Assembly: GCF_003725735.1 (NCBI RefSeq)
Contig: NZ_RJTM01000160.1
Location: 1-47,010, forward strand
DNA: 47,010 bases
DNA from: Sinomicrobium pectinilyticum
Lineage (GTDB): Bacteria; Bacteroidota; Bacteroidia; Flavobacteriales; Flavobacteriaceae
Direction: 5' to 3'
In this document: piece after piece, positions 10,201 through 16,443 of the stretch
How the letters are laid out: every line of letters starts with the position of its first letter
Position numbering within the stretch: position 1 is the stretch's first letter
Made by a program: the position numbers and the translations under genes
Notes under the pieces: generated by a model
Database searches by the model: none
Seen by the model: the letters and a program-made list of their open reading frames with translations, nothing else
Told to the model about the DNA's origin: nothing

Positions 10201-11360
10201 CCGAATGGGAACAGATCATTCTTAACGAAATCTCCCACGTGTTTGCCGGCATTACCGGTATTCCGGCCGATTCCATCCAACCGGATGCGAGGCTCACCGA
10301 CCTTGGCCTTGACTCACTTATGTCTGTTGAATTGTCTATCGCACTACAATCCAAACTGGGGCTGGACACATCCATGATGGAAATAATGGGTGCGGGTACC
10401 ATTAACAAATTGGTGCAGCTGATAAAGAAGAAAGTGTCGCGACTGCACCTTACAGCTGTACCCGCCGGTTCTGTGGAACAAACAAAGACCGCCACGGCAA
10501 AAAACCTGATAAACGATTACCTTATGCGGATATGTGTAGGCAAACCCTATTTTTCCCTTACAGAAATAAACCGATCGTCCGATGGCCTGACTGCCGTCGT
10601 AGAAGGTTTTTACTGGAATAGGAATATACCGCTTAATATGGCGGACAGCGCGCGCCATCTTGCTTTACTCGGTTCCTGTGCGGTGGCAGATGTCAATCCC
10701 GACAACAGCAGGCACTGTTACCCGGTACAACACGGTGATCTCAGTATTATCAGAATACCCAGGCCAGACGAGAAGCTGACGCTATATGCCAAGCCATTTG
10801 GCTTCGATTATGTAAAGTCGCACTGTAAAGCAATAGCTCTTATTCGCGACAATAAAGGAGAGACCTGTATGGAAATGGAAGTATCTTATCACATCATCCC
10901 GGAAAAAGTATTATATACGCTATTCGAACAGCATATCAATACGAATCCGGCATGGCAAGATATCAATTCTGAAGTGTATGAAGACGATAACCCGGCAATC
11001 CCGGAAATAAACGATGATGGTCGTATCTGCTTCAGGATAGATAAACTACAGCCAGAGCAATGTGTTGGTCATTTCAGTAACCTGCCTGCATTTCCCGTGT
11101 CCATAATGACACGCTATGCCGCACACCTGATTGAAGTTGGGCGTAAGCTCGCCTATAAGGACAAGGTATTTAAACCGGAAAGGGTCACTTGTGAGACAGA
11201 CAATTTCGCTTTTGCCGGTGAAAGTGTGTTGTTCACCGCCTACGAGAATGGTCGTAACGGCCGCTCTTTCCACTGGACCTGTGAAATTGAAACACCTGAT
11301 AGGAAAATAGCCCGACTGGACCTTTACGAAACGGCCTTACCCGATAACAGGAAAGTTTAG
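4266..11360 (+). CDS. Single-module fully reducing type I polyketide synthase (KS-AT-DH-ER-KR-ACP plus C-terminal domain)
   Basis: I chose the ATG at 4266 (MKTLLQKKKVAIIGIG) over 4236, because KS domains usually begin a few residues after the start. Residue numbers below count from 4236. KS: Cys192 in DTACSAS, His327 in EAHGTGT, His365 in NIGHTE. AT: FTGMGPQWYGMG, Ser636 in GHSVGE, and VAYHSSQ at the selectivity site, which resembles malonyl-type enzymes. DH: His933 in DHQIGKTIVFPAAG, where Lys replaces the usual Gly of HxxxGxxxxP, and Asp1090 in HPALLDGAFQ. Then a structural region, then ER with AAGGVGLAA near 1526. KR: GGCSGFG near 1728, Tyr1870 in GNPGQATYAAAN. ACP: Ser2027 in LGLDSLMS. 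About 290 further residues carry no motif I can name. They may be a hotdog-like releasing or processing domain. With one of each domain and a complete reductive loop the enzyme is probably iterative, making a saturated or partly reduced acyl chain. No phosphopantetheinyl transferase gene is in the window. Confidence 0.92.
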   Translation: MKTLLQKKKVAIIGIGCRFAGGIKDPESFWKQLKNCSDGVKDIPSDRWNTDRFYDPDENAPGKMYVKRGAFLEENIYDFDYSFFNFSRREALTLDPQQRLLLKTAYEALEDAGQDIHLLRKKPVGVFTGTFMLDNFLLRTAKDALKHVNSHTAMAGSATLLSNRISHVFDFTGPSVSLDTACSASMVAVHLACQSVLSEESELALAGGVNVMLSPSGTILMCKGKFLARDGRSKAFFEHADGYGRGEGAGIVVLKELDKAIANGDPVYAVIEGSAINQDGRTDGISLPNQDAQVAVIRRALSVAGILPSSIGYVEAHGTGTKAGDPIELGALGAVYGEQRKNSLPVGSVKLNIGHTEAAAGVAGIIKAALMLKHGQVLPHMNLGKLSADIPFRELNIRIPLAGEKWYETTSLQYAGVNSFGYGGTNGHVILSAFTSKDVHKTTTKKPGKYNFLLSARSAASLSMNAAKMLEFLDEKPDVPLHDLAYTLAARRSRHACNWLLTASDTTTLIAAIREKMTTKEQAPRPATTSNGKLVWVFTGMGPQWYGMGQELYRSNEVFRAALDKCDALYQPLAGYSLLTEMQQDEASSRITRNYLAQAANFFVQIGLSEVLNSYGVPKDAVMGHSVGEVAAAVVTGAITLEDGVKIIYHRGTILEEIAGHGTLLAVGLGINDATHYIRRFPGLEIATINSPKSVTVAGKKEILEKLDQQLLSADIFSKFVRVEVAYHSSQTNVLKEKMLIAFSTVKPSVPASPLYSTLRASLVDKAVHAADYWWKNVREQVHFQATIEELLRKEYVNFIEIGPHPVLGGSIKEIADKESIGVNTFFTLKRHSNEPLIINRNMEALINASVPLALNPGLKGTVIHLPSYAWDQEHCWSLGAEMEAFRLGNDRESPFLEEQLSGSVTAWKTQLNKPSLTYLKDHQIGKTIVFPAAGYVEAMLSALSTSTDDNVLVLEQLAIERPLSFQPDEYPELYVHLTSKGNLSISSHVNDVTTEHAWASGWATNKYNPVTLPPVKEILADAGKPHADIYNRFASLGLNYKQYFRTISAHHIVGNRVYARLESQLQQDGSAILHPALLDGAFQTLILLAETTPGYAYLPVSIESLKVFAPLPLQVYCAGEITSQFGNILRGNLKLTDEAGHLLVDIKGLSCKKTQIPDSADPLQQWVYKYTFAPFSITPNGELASSQLIATGDRERFKQLSPELGNARFISTKQLATLEEKDFQLLYLPPAETTISVEDILEDNYQLVQLFQGMLTETKPTRFILLLEHALKDETAPETEKINVHHMSLTGFGRTAMTEMPDLQLKLIDLQEPLSPGMLDELLRDSFPEEELIHTSDGWKQGIIIKDDITFPQKTQIPVTRKHISHSKLEILQKGKMDSLQFRNFQPSDPGPQEVQINIVSSSVNFKDVMKAMGLLNEAALENTYFGSEFGLEGAGIVTKVHETVKNIRSGDRVYFLGSGLRTVINVQESFVFKLPEHISFHEASTFLVYFTAWTGLVELSQLSRGQRVLIHSAAGGVGLAACRIARAHGAEIFATAGTDDKRELLKREGIRYIYDSRSLDFYDEIVRDTRGEGVDVVLNSLAGPALIKSLELLRTLGTFIELGKQDITNNHKLPLMPFNKSIRFISLDLDKIAPVAPEQIRTFLDNFLKAYTSGALPPLLHEIYGLHQFREGFKKLATGTHAGKVVIDFTDNGIATLPEIQGMLHFTDNDCVFISGGCSGFGLRTALWLAERGAKHLVLASRKGKIAPEDTASKNKLNAMGCHIYEIALDITDAAAVKNAIAYPATLGLQLTGVVHAAAVVEDSIIKNISPNFLNKVFLPKALGALHLHEVTKDMQLGFFICYASGIGYIGNPGQATYAAANTFLAGLMHERKRLGLKATCINWGSIDEVGVLARNEQARTQLGNIGLMPIAPDKGLELMEKALNHYQSHVSILYADWDKWTGSIAGTHSKVAGLVSSNGKSGQPALLNLLTNHSPAEWEQIILNEISHVFAGITGIPADSIQPDARLTDLGLDSLMSVELSIALQSKLGLDTSMMEIMGAGTINKLVQLIKKKVSRLHLTAVPAGSVEQTKTATAKNLINDYLMRICVGKPYFSLTEINRSSDGLTAVVEGFYWNRNIPLNMADSARHLALLGSCAVADVNPDNSRHCYPVQHGDLSIIRIPRPDEKLTLYAKPFGFDYVKSHCKAIALIRDNKGETCMEMEVSYHIIPEKVLYTLFEQHINTNPAWQDINSEVYEDDNPAIPEINDDGRICFRIDKLQPEQCVGHFSNLPAFPVSIMTRYAAHLIEVGRKLAYKDKVFKPERVTCETDNFAFAGESVLFTAYENGRNGRSFHWTCEIETPDRKIARLDLYETALPDNRKV

Positions 11361-11406
11361 CGTCATAACCCAAAGGCCACCGGTTCAAGTCCATCTCTCC
11401 CAACCA
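11361..11406 (+). pseudogene. 3' half of a tRNA-Met(CAT) gene, probable integration scar
   Basis: Directly after the PKS stop codon the sequence reads CGTCATAACCCAAAGG, which is the anticodon loop (CAT at 11364-11366) and 3' anticodon stem of a Met tRNA. A variable loop, the T-loop core GGTTCAAGTCC (11382-11392) and an acceptor end TCTCCCAACCA ending with CCA at 11406 follow. The 5' half (acceptor strand, D arm, 5' anticodon stem) is absent and replaced by the end of the PKS gene. The T stem pairs badly (ACCGG against CCATC), so the piece is decayed or chimeric. tRNA anticodon loops and 3' ends are standard attachment sites for tyrosine integrases. Identification is by eye, not by covariance model. 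Confidence 0.6.
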
Positions 11407-11411
11407 GATAG

Positions 11412-11439
11412 AGCCTCAGGAGATCCTGGGGCTTTTTTT
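11412..11439 (+). terminator. Rho-independent terminator after PKS and tRNA fragment
   Basis: AGCCTCAGGA (11412-11421), a two-base loop and TCCTGGGGCT (11424-11433) form a 10-bp stem with one G-U pair, followed by a run of T to 11439. It fits the terminator of the original tRNA gene and would now also end PKS transcription. Confidence 0.8.
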
Positions 11440-11440
11440 G

Positions 11441-11517
11441 AATCATTAGCTCCTTTGGTTTGGAATGTTGCCCTGACAGAGCGTGGAAAGCACCGGTTCG
11501 AATCCTGCATGCCCCAC
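11441..11517 (+). pseudogene. Decayed tRNA-Val(GAC)
   Basis: ATTAGCTCCTTTGGTTT matches a D arm, CTGACAG an anticodon loop with GAC at 11474-11476, and GGTTCGAATCC (11494-11504) the T loop. ATGCCCC followed by ACA closes a Val-type acceptor end. The matching 5' acceptor strand (expected GGGGCAT) is missing, since the preceding bases read GAATCAT. The 3' side of the anticodon stem and the T stem do not pair. It is therefore a non-functional remnant. Lying next to another truncated tRNA, it suggests a damaged tRNA cluster. Confidence 0.55.
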
Positions 11518-11576
11518 ATAAAGAAATACCGACTCGATATCTCTTTTTTGTTTTAACGCTATTTTAATCTCTCCTT

Positions 11577-13244
11577 TTACTCTTTCTTTCCTCTGGCTTG
11601 ATGTTCAAGGTATGTATTTAAGTATTCTTCCTGCAGTTCATCCGAATCCCCGTAGTGTTCGCGGAGTGCTTTCAACTTTTGATGCAGGTCCGCCCTTACC
11701 TCCGCATATTCGGGATCATCGTATATATTATTCATTTCCTGCGGGTCTTTTTTGAGGTCGTACATTTCCCATTCGTCAATGTCGTAGTAAAAATGTATCA
11801 GCTTATACCTCTTCGTAGCTACCCCGTAATGCCTCTTTACCATATGCACCGACGGATATTCGTAATACGTATAATAGACCGCATCGCGCCATTCCTTTGA
11901 TTTTCCGTTTACCAGATCCCGGAACGATTCTCCTTGCATTTCCGAAGGGACCTGTACATGGGCATAATCCAGAAGAGTCGGCGCGAAATCAAGGTTCTGG
12001 ACAAGTTCGTCGACAACGGTACCCGGTTTGATCTCCTTCGGATATCGCATCAATAAAGGTGTACGAAAAGATTGCTCATACATGAACCGTTTGTCGAACC
12101 AGCCGTGTTCCCCGAGGTAGAACCCCTGGTCTGAAGTATATATAACAATGGTATTGTCCGTAAGGTCGTTTTCTTCAAGGTAATTTAACAGCTCCCCTAC
12201 ACCATCGTCCACAGATTTAATGGTACGCAGATAATCTTTAATATAGCGATTATATTTCCACAAGGCTATTTCCTTTTCCCTGGTTTTATTGTCTATCAAA
12301 ATCTTTTTCCCGTCAACATTTTTTTCTATTTTTTTGGGATCGATCTTCTTTTCCGCAAAATATTTCTCTATAAAAGCCCTGTTTTTGGGCCCGTAAGCGG
12401 CTTCCCATTGGGCGCGTTGTTCTTCGTTGAACCGGTTTAATTCTTTATCAAAACCGGTTTCGTTGCCTTCGGGAGACACCAGGAATTTAAAATCGTGCCC
12501 CCACACCGCATGGCCGTCAACCTGCATTTCCTGGGTTTTAGCCGCAGTACCACGTCCTTCGTATCCTGTTTCCGGATCAAAGAAATTATCCGGAGGGGTA
12601 AAGTCCGCTTCATCGTATAAATGGAGATATTCAGGTGCAGGCTGCCAGTTGCGGTGGGGCGCCTTTTGATTGTAGATCAGGAGGAAAGGCTTTTCTTTAT
12701 CGCGCTGCTCCTTTAACCATCTCAGGGCATATTCGGTAGTGATGTCCGTTACATAACCCTGAATACGTTTTTTCTCTCCGTTGATAATAAAATCCGGATT
12801 GTAATAATGTCCCTGCCCGGGCAAAACCATGGAGAAATCAAATCCCTGAGGAAGACCATCAAGGTGTATTTTACCGATCATGGCCGTGGCATAACCTGCC
12901 TTTTGCAACTCTTTGGGAAAGTTGTCCTGGTCCCAGTTAAAAGGTTGAACATTGTCTACCTTACCATTTATAAAACTGTGTTTCCCGGTAAGGATAACGG
13001 CGCGACTGGGGGCACAGATGGAATTCGTAACCGTAGCCCTGGTAAATAGCGCTCCCTGCTCGGCCAGTTTATCGATGTTCGGGGTTTCGTTCAAGCCGTA
13101 GCCGTAAGCGCTAATAGCCTGATAAGCATGATCGTCGCTCACCATTAAAATGATGTTCGGTCTTTTGTTCTTTTCCTGTCCCCTGACCGGAGAAACTATG
13201 CACGCCGCAAAAAACAAAAGGTATAATAAGGTATTGGTTCTCAT
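11577..13244 (-). CDS. Secreted sulfatase (formylglycine-dependent, type I)
   Basis: The start is the ATG at 13244 (MRTNTLLYLLFFAACIVSPVRG), which gives a clean signal peptide. The longer frame to 13307 adds 21 residues ahead of it. The alkaline-phosphatase-like fold opens with RPNIILMVSDDHAYQA (metal-binding Asp pair). The sulfatase signature CAPSR follows in the context SICAPSRAVILTGKHSF, where the Cys becomes formylglycine. A second metal-site region is IVIYTSDQGFYLGEHGWFDKR. The C-terminal part (YYTYYEYPSVHMVKRHYGV..., DLKKDPQEMNN) is typical of N-acetylglucosamine-6-sulfatase/mucin-type sulfatases of Bacteroidota. The length, about 555 residues, is normal. It acts in the periplasm or outside on sulfated glycans. 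The substrate cannot be told from sequence, and no maturase gene or glycan-utilisation locus is adjacent. Confidence 0.9.
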   Translation of the reverse strand: MRTNTLLYLLFFAACIVSPVRGQEKNKRPNIILMVSDDHAYQAISAYGYGLNETPNIDKLAEQGALFTRATVTNSICAPSRAVILTGKHSFINGKVDNVQPFNWDQDNFPKELQKAGYATAMIGKIHLDGLPQGFDFSMVLPGQGHYYNPDFIINGEKKRIQGYVTDITTEYALRWLKEQRDKEKPFLLIYNQKAPHRNWQPAPEYLHLYDEADFTPPDNFFDPETGYEGRGTAAKTQEMQVDGHAVWGHDFKFLVSPEGNETGFDKELNRFNEEQRAQWEAAYGPKNRAFIEKYFAEKKIDPKKIEKNVDGKKILIDNKTREKEIALWKYNRYIKDYLRTIKSVDDGVGELLNYLEENDLTDNTIVIYTSDQGFYLGEHGWFDKRFMYEQSFRTPLLMRYPKEIKPGTVVDELVQNLDFAPTLLDYAHVQVPSEMQGESFRDLVNGKSKEWRDAVYYTYYEYPSVHMVKRHYGVATKRYKLIHFYYDIDEWEMYDLKKDPQEMNNIYDDPEYAEVRADLHQKLKALREHYGDSDELQEEYLNTYLEHQARGKKE

Positions 13245-13299
13245 TTTTTTTTGGTCTTTTATCACTCGTAATTTAGCAATGTTTATTTTAAATTCTGTA

Positions 13300-13352
13300 C
13301 TGCCCACATCTGGTTTTATACCTCTCCGTGCAGTACAGTACAGTATGGGCAG
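13300..13352. repeat. Inverted repeat with CAGTA triplication upstream of the sulfatase
   Basis: CTGCCCA (13300-13306) and its complement TGGGCAG (13346-13352) flank a loop containing three tandem CAGTA units near 13330-13345. It lies about 55-110 bp upstream of the sulfatase start, where an operator or leader hairpin could sit. Function unknown. Confidence 0.35.
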
Positions 13353-13596
13353 AATAAAAAATAGCAGTAAATCGAAAATAATTTTATACCTGATCCAGGT
13401 TCTGATTCGTACTAAGATACTTCTATTTTAATTTTTCTCTGTAAAATGGTTGTTAAAAAGAGTAAACTAACGCACATTGATACCTTTATTTTTTCTGTTA
13501 CCAGGTTTTCAAAAAAATTTAAGCCCGGGAAGAGGGTACCTTTAAAACACTGTATATCTCATATTTAACTATAGGCATTTATTATCCCGAATCCCT

Positions 13597-13807
13597 GAGC
13601 GAAAGAGAAAAGTCCCGGTGATGGTTTTCTTTTTCGGCGGAGGATAGATGCCAAGTCGGCCATTCGTTTTTACGGTCAAATGAAGAAAAATTCCATGTTG
13701 GTCCCGAAAAGATCATTGCTACCGGCAGCAAAGGCAATTTTGACCTGCACCAGTATGAGGGACAACCCCACGTTTTTTTCAATTTCAGCTTACGTATAAG
13801 AAAATAA
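13597..13807 (+). pseudogene. Relic of a BD-FAE-type carboxylesterase
   Basis: Two blocks in different frames belong to one alpha/beta-hydrolase family. Frame 1 (13597-13647) reads ERKRKVPVMVFFFGGG then a TAG; this is the oxyanion-hole strand usually followed by W. Frame 2 (13682-13807) reads EEKFHVGPEKIIATGS, the strand leading into the nucleophile elbow. It jumps at once to GNFDLHQYEGQPHVFFNF with the catalytic His region, then ends in TAA. The segment carrying the nucleophilic Ser and catalytic Asp, some 150 residues, is deleted. The gene is dead: stop codon, frameshift and large internal deletion in about 210 bp. The surrounding 13245-13838 holds no other gene that I can see. Confidence 0.65.
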
Positions 13808-13838
13808 CTAGCCTATTACAAAAAAATCAATAAAAAAA

Positions 13839-13885
13839 TTGCGCAGTTATTTGACTGCGCATATATTTGCAGTCAAATAACTGCG
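13839..13885 (+). promoter_or_regulatory. ArsR-type promoter/operator with nested inverted repeats
   Basis: Two 17-bp arms, CGCAGTTATTTGACTGC (13842-13858) and its exact reverse complement (13869-13885), flank 10 bp. Each arm is itself an imperfect dyad, GCAGT-N6-ACTGC. The spacer carries TATATTTG (13862-13869), a perfect TAnnTTTG -7 element, with a TTG at 13839-13841 placed 20 bp upstream as the -33. The second arm ends two bases before the ATG of the ArsR gene. A repressor bound here would cover promoter and start codon, so autoregulation of the five-gene operon is expected. Confidence 0.75.
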
Positions 13886-13887
13886 TA

Positions 13888-14211
13888 ATGAAATTAAGAA
13901 GAGACGTTTTCCAGGCCATAGCCGATCCAACTCGTAGAACGATAATTTCTTTGGTTGCTTTTCAAGCAATGACTCCGACTTCAATTGCTGATCATTTTGA
14001 CTATTCCAGACAAACTATTTCCAAGCATATACAAATACTTACGGAGTGTGAAATACTCAATCAAAAACAAAAAGGCCGGGAAATATACTATCAACTGAAC
14101 CCAAAAGGAATGAAAGAAATAGCCGATTTTATTGAACCATTCCGTAAAATGTGGGATGACAGGTTTAATAAATTAGAAACTATTATGAAAAACTATAAAT
14201 CGGAGAAATAG
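13888..14211 (+). CDS. ArsR-family winged-helix transcriptional regulator
   Basis: The protein starting at 13888 ([17 protein letters not shown]) is about 107 residues. It has the classic ArsR opening [19 protein letters not shown], a recognition-helix region [19 protein letters not shown] and the wing [12 protein letters not shown]. The longer start at 13867 would lie inside the operator and is rejected. No metal-binding CxC motif in the recognition helix is seen, which fits the subgroup that precedes SRPBCC genes rather than arsenic or cadmium sensors. It is the first gene of an operon with 6-8-base gaps and probably represses its own transcription. The inducer is unknown. Confidence 0.9.
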   Translation: MKLRRDVFQAIADPTRRTIISLVAFQAMTPTSIADHFDYSRQTISKHIQILTECEILNQKQKGREIYYQLNPKGMKEIADFIEPFRKMWDDRFNKLETIMKNYKSEK

Positions 14212-14217
14212 GACAAA

Positions 14218-14682
14218 ATGGAACAAAAGACAAAAATTGATGCTCGCGAAGGAAAGCAAGAATTAATAATAACAAGGGAATTTGACCTTTCAGTTGAGTT
14301 ACTTTTTAAAGCCTACAGTGAGCCTGAGCTTATAGAGCAATGGATGGGAACAAAAGTAATAAAACTTGAAAACAGGAATCACGGTAGTTATCAGTTTGAA
14401 ACTTCGTATAACGGAAATGTCGTATTTAAGGCAAACGGAACAATACATGAGGTTCTGCCCAACCAAAAAATCATCCGAACCTTTGAAATGGAAAATACTC
14501 CTATTGGTGTACAGCTTGAATTTCTCATATTTGAAAAGCTTACGGATAGCACAAGTAAGTTGACCATGCAAATAATTTATAAGTCAGAGGAACACAGAGC
14601 GGAACAGCTAAAACTACCATTTGCAAATGGTATCAATATGGCTCACGACAGATTACAAGAAACATTAACCAACCTAACATAG
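14218..14682 (+). CDS. SRPBCC/AHSA1-family protein
   Basis: The 154-residue protein shows the AHSA1-like START-fold pattern. It has an N-terminal REFDLSVELLFKAYSEPELIEQWMG (Bet v1-type first strand and helix) and GSYQFETSYNGNVVFKANGTIHEVLPNQKIIRTFEME. The C-terminal helix follows (MAHDRLQETLTNL). Such proteins bind hydrophobic ligands in a cavity. In bacteria they commonly follow an ArsR regulator, as here with a 6-base gap. The specific ligand is unknown. Confidence 0.85.
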   Translation: MEQKTKIDAREGKQELIITREFDLSVELLFKAYSEPELIEQWMGTKVIKLENRNHGSYQFETSYNGNVVFKANGTIHEVLPNQKIIRTFEMENTPIGVQLEFLIFEKLTDSTSKLTMQIIYKSEEHRAEQLKLPFANGINMAHDRLQETLTNLT

Positions 14683-14688
14683 TATAAA

Positions 14689-15072
14689 ATGACAAAGAGA
14701 AACAAAATCATATACTGGACAACAACGGTTTTACTCGCATTAGGAATGTTTTCGGGCGGATTGGCACAAATTTTCAGAGTAAAAGAAAATATAGAGGGGA
14801 TTGTTCACCTGGGCTATCCAATTTATTTGATGAGCATATTAGGCGTCTGGAAAATATTAGGGGTTATTGCTATATTACTCCCAAAAACCCCGCTACTAAA
14901 AGAATGGGCTTACGCCGGCTTCTTTTTTGCAATGACGGGAGCAGTAATTTCTCATATCGCAAGTGGAGACGGCTTCGCACATTATCTCGCCCCTTTACTT
15001 TTTGCAATTCTTACCGTTCTGTCCTGGTATTTTAGACCAGCAGACAGAAAAATCATTTTCAATAAAAAATAA
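14689..15072 (+). CDS. DoxX-like small membrane protein
   Basis: The 127-residue protein has four predicted membrane segments: YWTTTVLLALGMFSGGLAQ, LMSILGVWKILGVIAILL, AYAGFFFAMTGAVISHIA and LAPLLFAILTVLSWYF. The pattern matches the DoxX-like (PF13564-type) family. It follows the SRPBCC gene by 6 bases, and the ArsR-SRPBCC-DoxX order is a familiar arrangement. The biochemical role of these proteins is not established. Confidence 0.8.
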   Translation: MTKRNKIIYWTTTVLLALGMFSGGLAQIFRVKENIEGIVHLGYPIYLMSILGVWKILGVIAILLPKTPLLKEWAYAGFFFAMTGAVISHIASGDGFAHYLAPLLFAILTVLSWYFRPADRKIIFNKK

Positions 15073-15079
15073 TAATACT

Positions 15080-15544
15080 ATGGCTAATAAAGTAGATTTT
15101 AAAAACGTATCTGTAACAGGCCTGGAATCATCTCCGGTTGCAGAAGCACTTGCAGGTTTACGGGCACATGAGGCTCAATATTTTATGAATAAATATAAAC
15201 TTGATTTTATGGTTATCCCTGCAAGTGAAAGCCGGGAGACCCTTAATTGGGTAAACCGGATTTTAAAGGAAGAGCGGGATATTGAGATTACAGCTAAACC
15301 ATTAGAGACTGCAAGTTTGCAGGTGGAAAATATAAAATGGGTTTTTGTTTTTTATGAGAACGGACTTGCAATCAATATTCCTTATACAATAGATACTACT
15401 AAACAACGGGCTGTTGGATTCAAACTTTCTGATGGTATGGAAATACCGGAAGAATTGGAAAATAAATTTAAGTTTGCCCGGAAGAAGTCAAAATTGGCAG
15501 GAACAATTCGCGGTTCATTTTTTGTTATCAAAGGCGAATATTAA
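15080..15544 (+). CDS. Conserved-looking protein of unknown function
   Basis: The start is the ATG at 15080 (MANKVDFKNVSVTG), 7 bases after the DoxX stop. Upstream in-frame codons overlap the DoxX gene. The product is 154 residues, soluble, without signal peptide or membrane segment. It mixes predicted strands (NIKWVFVFYENGLAINIPYTID) with charged helices (ESRETLNWVNRILKEERDIE). I do not recognise the family. The tight spacing makes it a genuine operon member. Confidence 0.7.
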   Translation: MANKVDFKNVSVTGLESSPVAEALAGLRAHEAQYFMNKYKLDFMVIPASESRETLNWVNRILKEERDIEITAKPLETASLQVENIKWVFVFYENGLAINIPYTIDTTKQRAVGFKLSDGMEIPEELENKFKFARKKSKLAGTIRGSFFVIKGEY

Positions 15545-15552
15545 AAACAGAA

Positions 15553-16344
15553 ATGAACTTTAAGATCATACAGTCCCCACAACGTCTTGCTGATTATGTT
15601 CGGTTCTTTTGGTTTTCAGAATACAACGCTCCCAAAGAACCCTCATTTATTCATCACGCATTTGCTCATCATTGTCCTGAGGTTCTCTTCTGTTATAAAG
15701 GCCAATTCAAATACAAGTCAGCATTTGATACGGGAAAAAGCCTGATTACCGGAGTTTACGGGCAGACACAATCTATCAGCAGAGTTACATCAAACACGGA
15801 TTTTGGTATTTTGGGATTTTATTTATACCCTCATGCCCTTACACAATTGTTTCAAATGCAGGCAAATGAACTTACCAATCAGTCCGTTGATATTAAAACC
15901 CTTTACGGCAAAGAAGGAGAAATACTGGAAGAAAAAATAATGCTGGCCGTTAATAATAACCAAAGGGTTAAAATCATAACCGATTTTTTAGAAGCACGAT
16001 TGATAAATGTCAGGACAAAATTCTCAGGCACCTGTTCTTCTATAAAAACGATTTCAAACGCTTACCAGGCTGTTTCAGCCAGTTCCCTGACTAAAAATAA
16101 CTTTTTATCTCTGCGGCAGTTTGAAAGAAGATTCAAAGAATTTTCAGGTTTTAGCCCTAAACGATTCTTACGCATTGCCAGGTTCAATTCCCTTCTCAAC
16201 ACTCCATTTCAACATAAGAATTTTGCCGATATTGCTTTTGAATTTGGTTATTATGACGAGGTGCATTTCAGCCACGACTTTAAACAATTTTCAGGTATAC
16301 TTTTTCTCAAATTCCGGGGCCAGCGCCGGGCCTTTTATTTTTAA
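15553..16344 (+). CDS. AraC-family transcriptional regulator
   Basis: The 263-residue protein has an N-terminal sensing domain (FKIIQSPQRLADYVRFFWFSEY, FGILGFYLYPHALTQLFQM) and a C-terminal double helix-turn-helix. The latter is visible as LSLRQFERRFKEFSGFSPKRFLRI and FADIAFEFGYYDEVHFSHDFKQFSG. The usual continuation after FSG is a YTP-like turn. Here the frame ends in a basic, non-family tail, while the +1 frame reads YFFSNSGASAG, which looks more like an AraC C-terminus, so a small indel near 16290-16300 is possible. It closes the ArsR-started operon, giving the unit two regulators. Confidence 0.85.
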   Translation: MNFKIIQSPQRLADYVRFFWFSEYNAPKEPSFIHHAFAHHCPEVLFCYKGQFKYKSAFDTGKSLITGVYGQTQSISRVTSNTDFGILGFYLYPHALTQLFQMQANELTNQSVDIKTLYGKEGEILEEKIMLAVNNNQRVKIITDFLEARLINVRTKFSGTCSSIKTISNAYQAVSASSLTKNNFLSLRQFERRFKEFSGFSPKRFLRIARFNSLLNTPFQHKNFADIAFEFGYYDEVHFSHDFKQFSGILFLKFRGQRRAFYF

Positions 16345-16443
16345 CGATGGCTGAAAGAAATGAAACAGCAGGATCGATCAGGTTTCCGCCAAGCCGGATG
16401 CATGCCCCGGGAATATGAATGAGCAGTATAACTTTGATGTATA

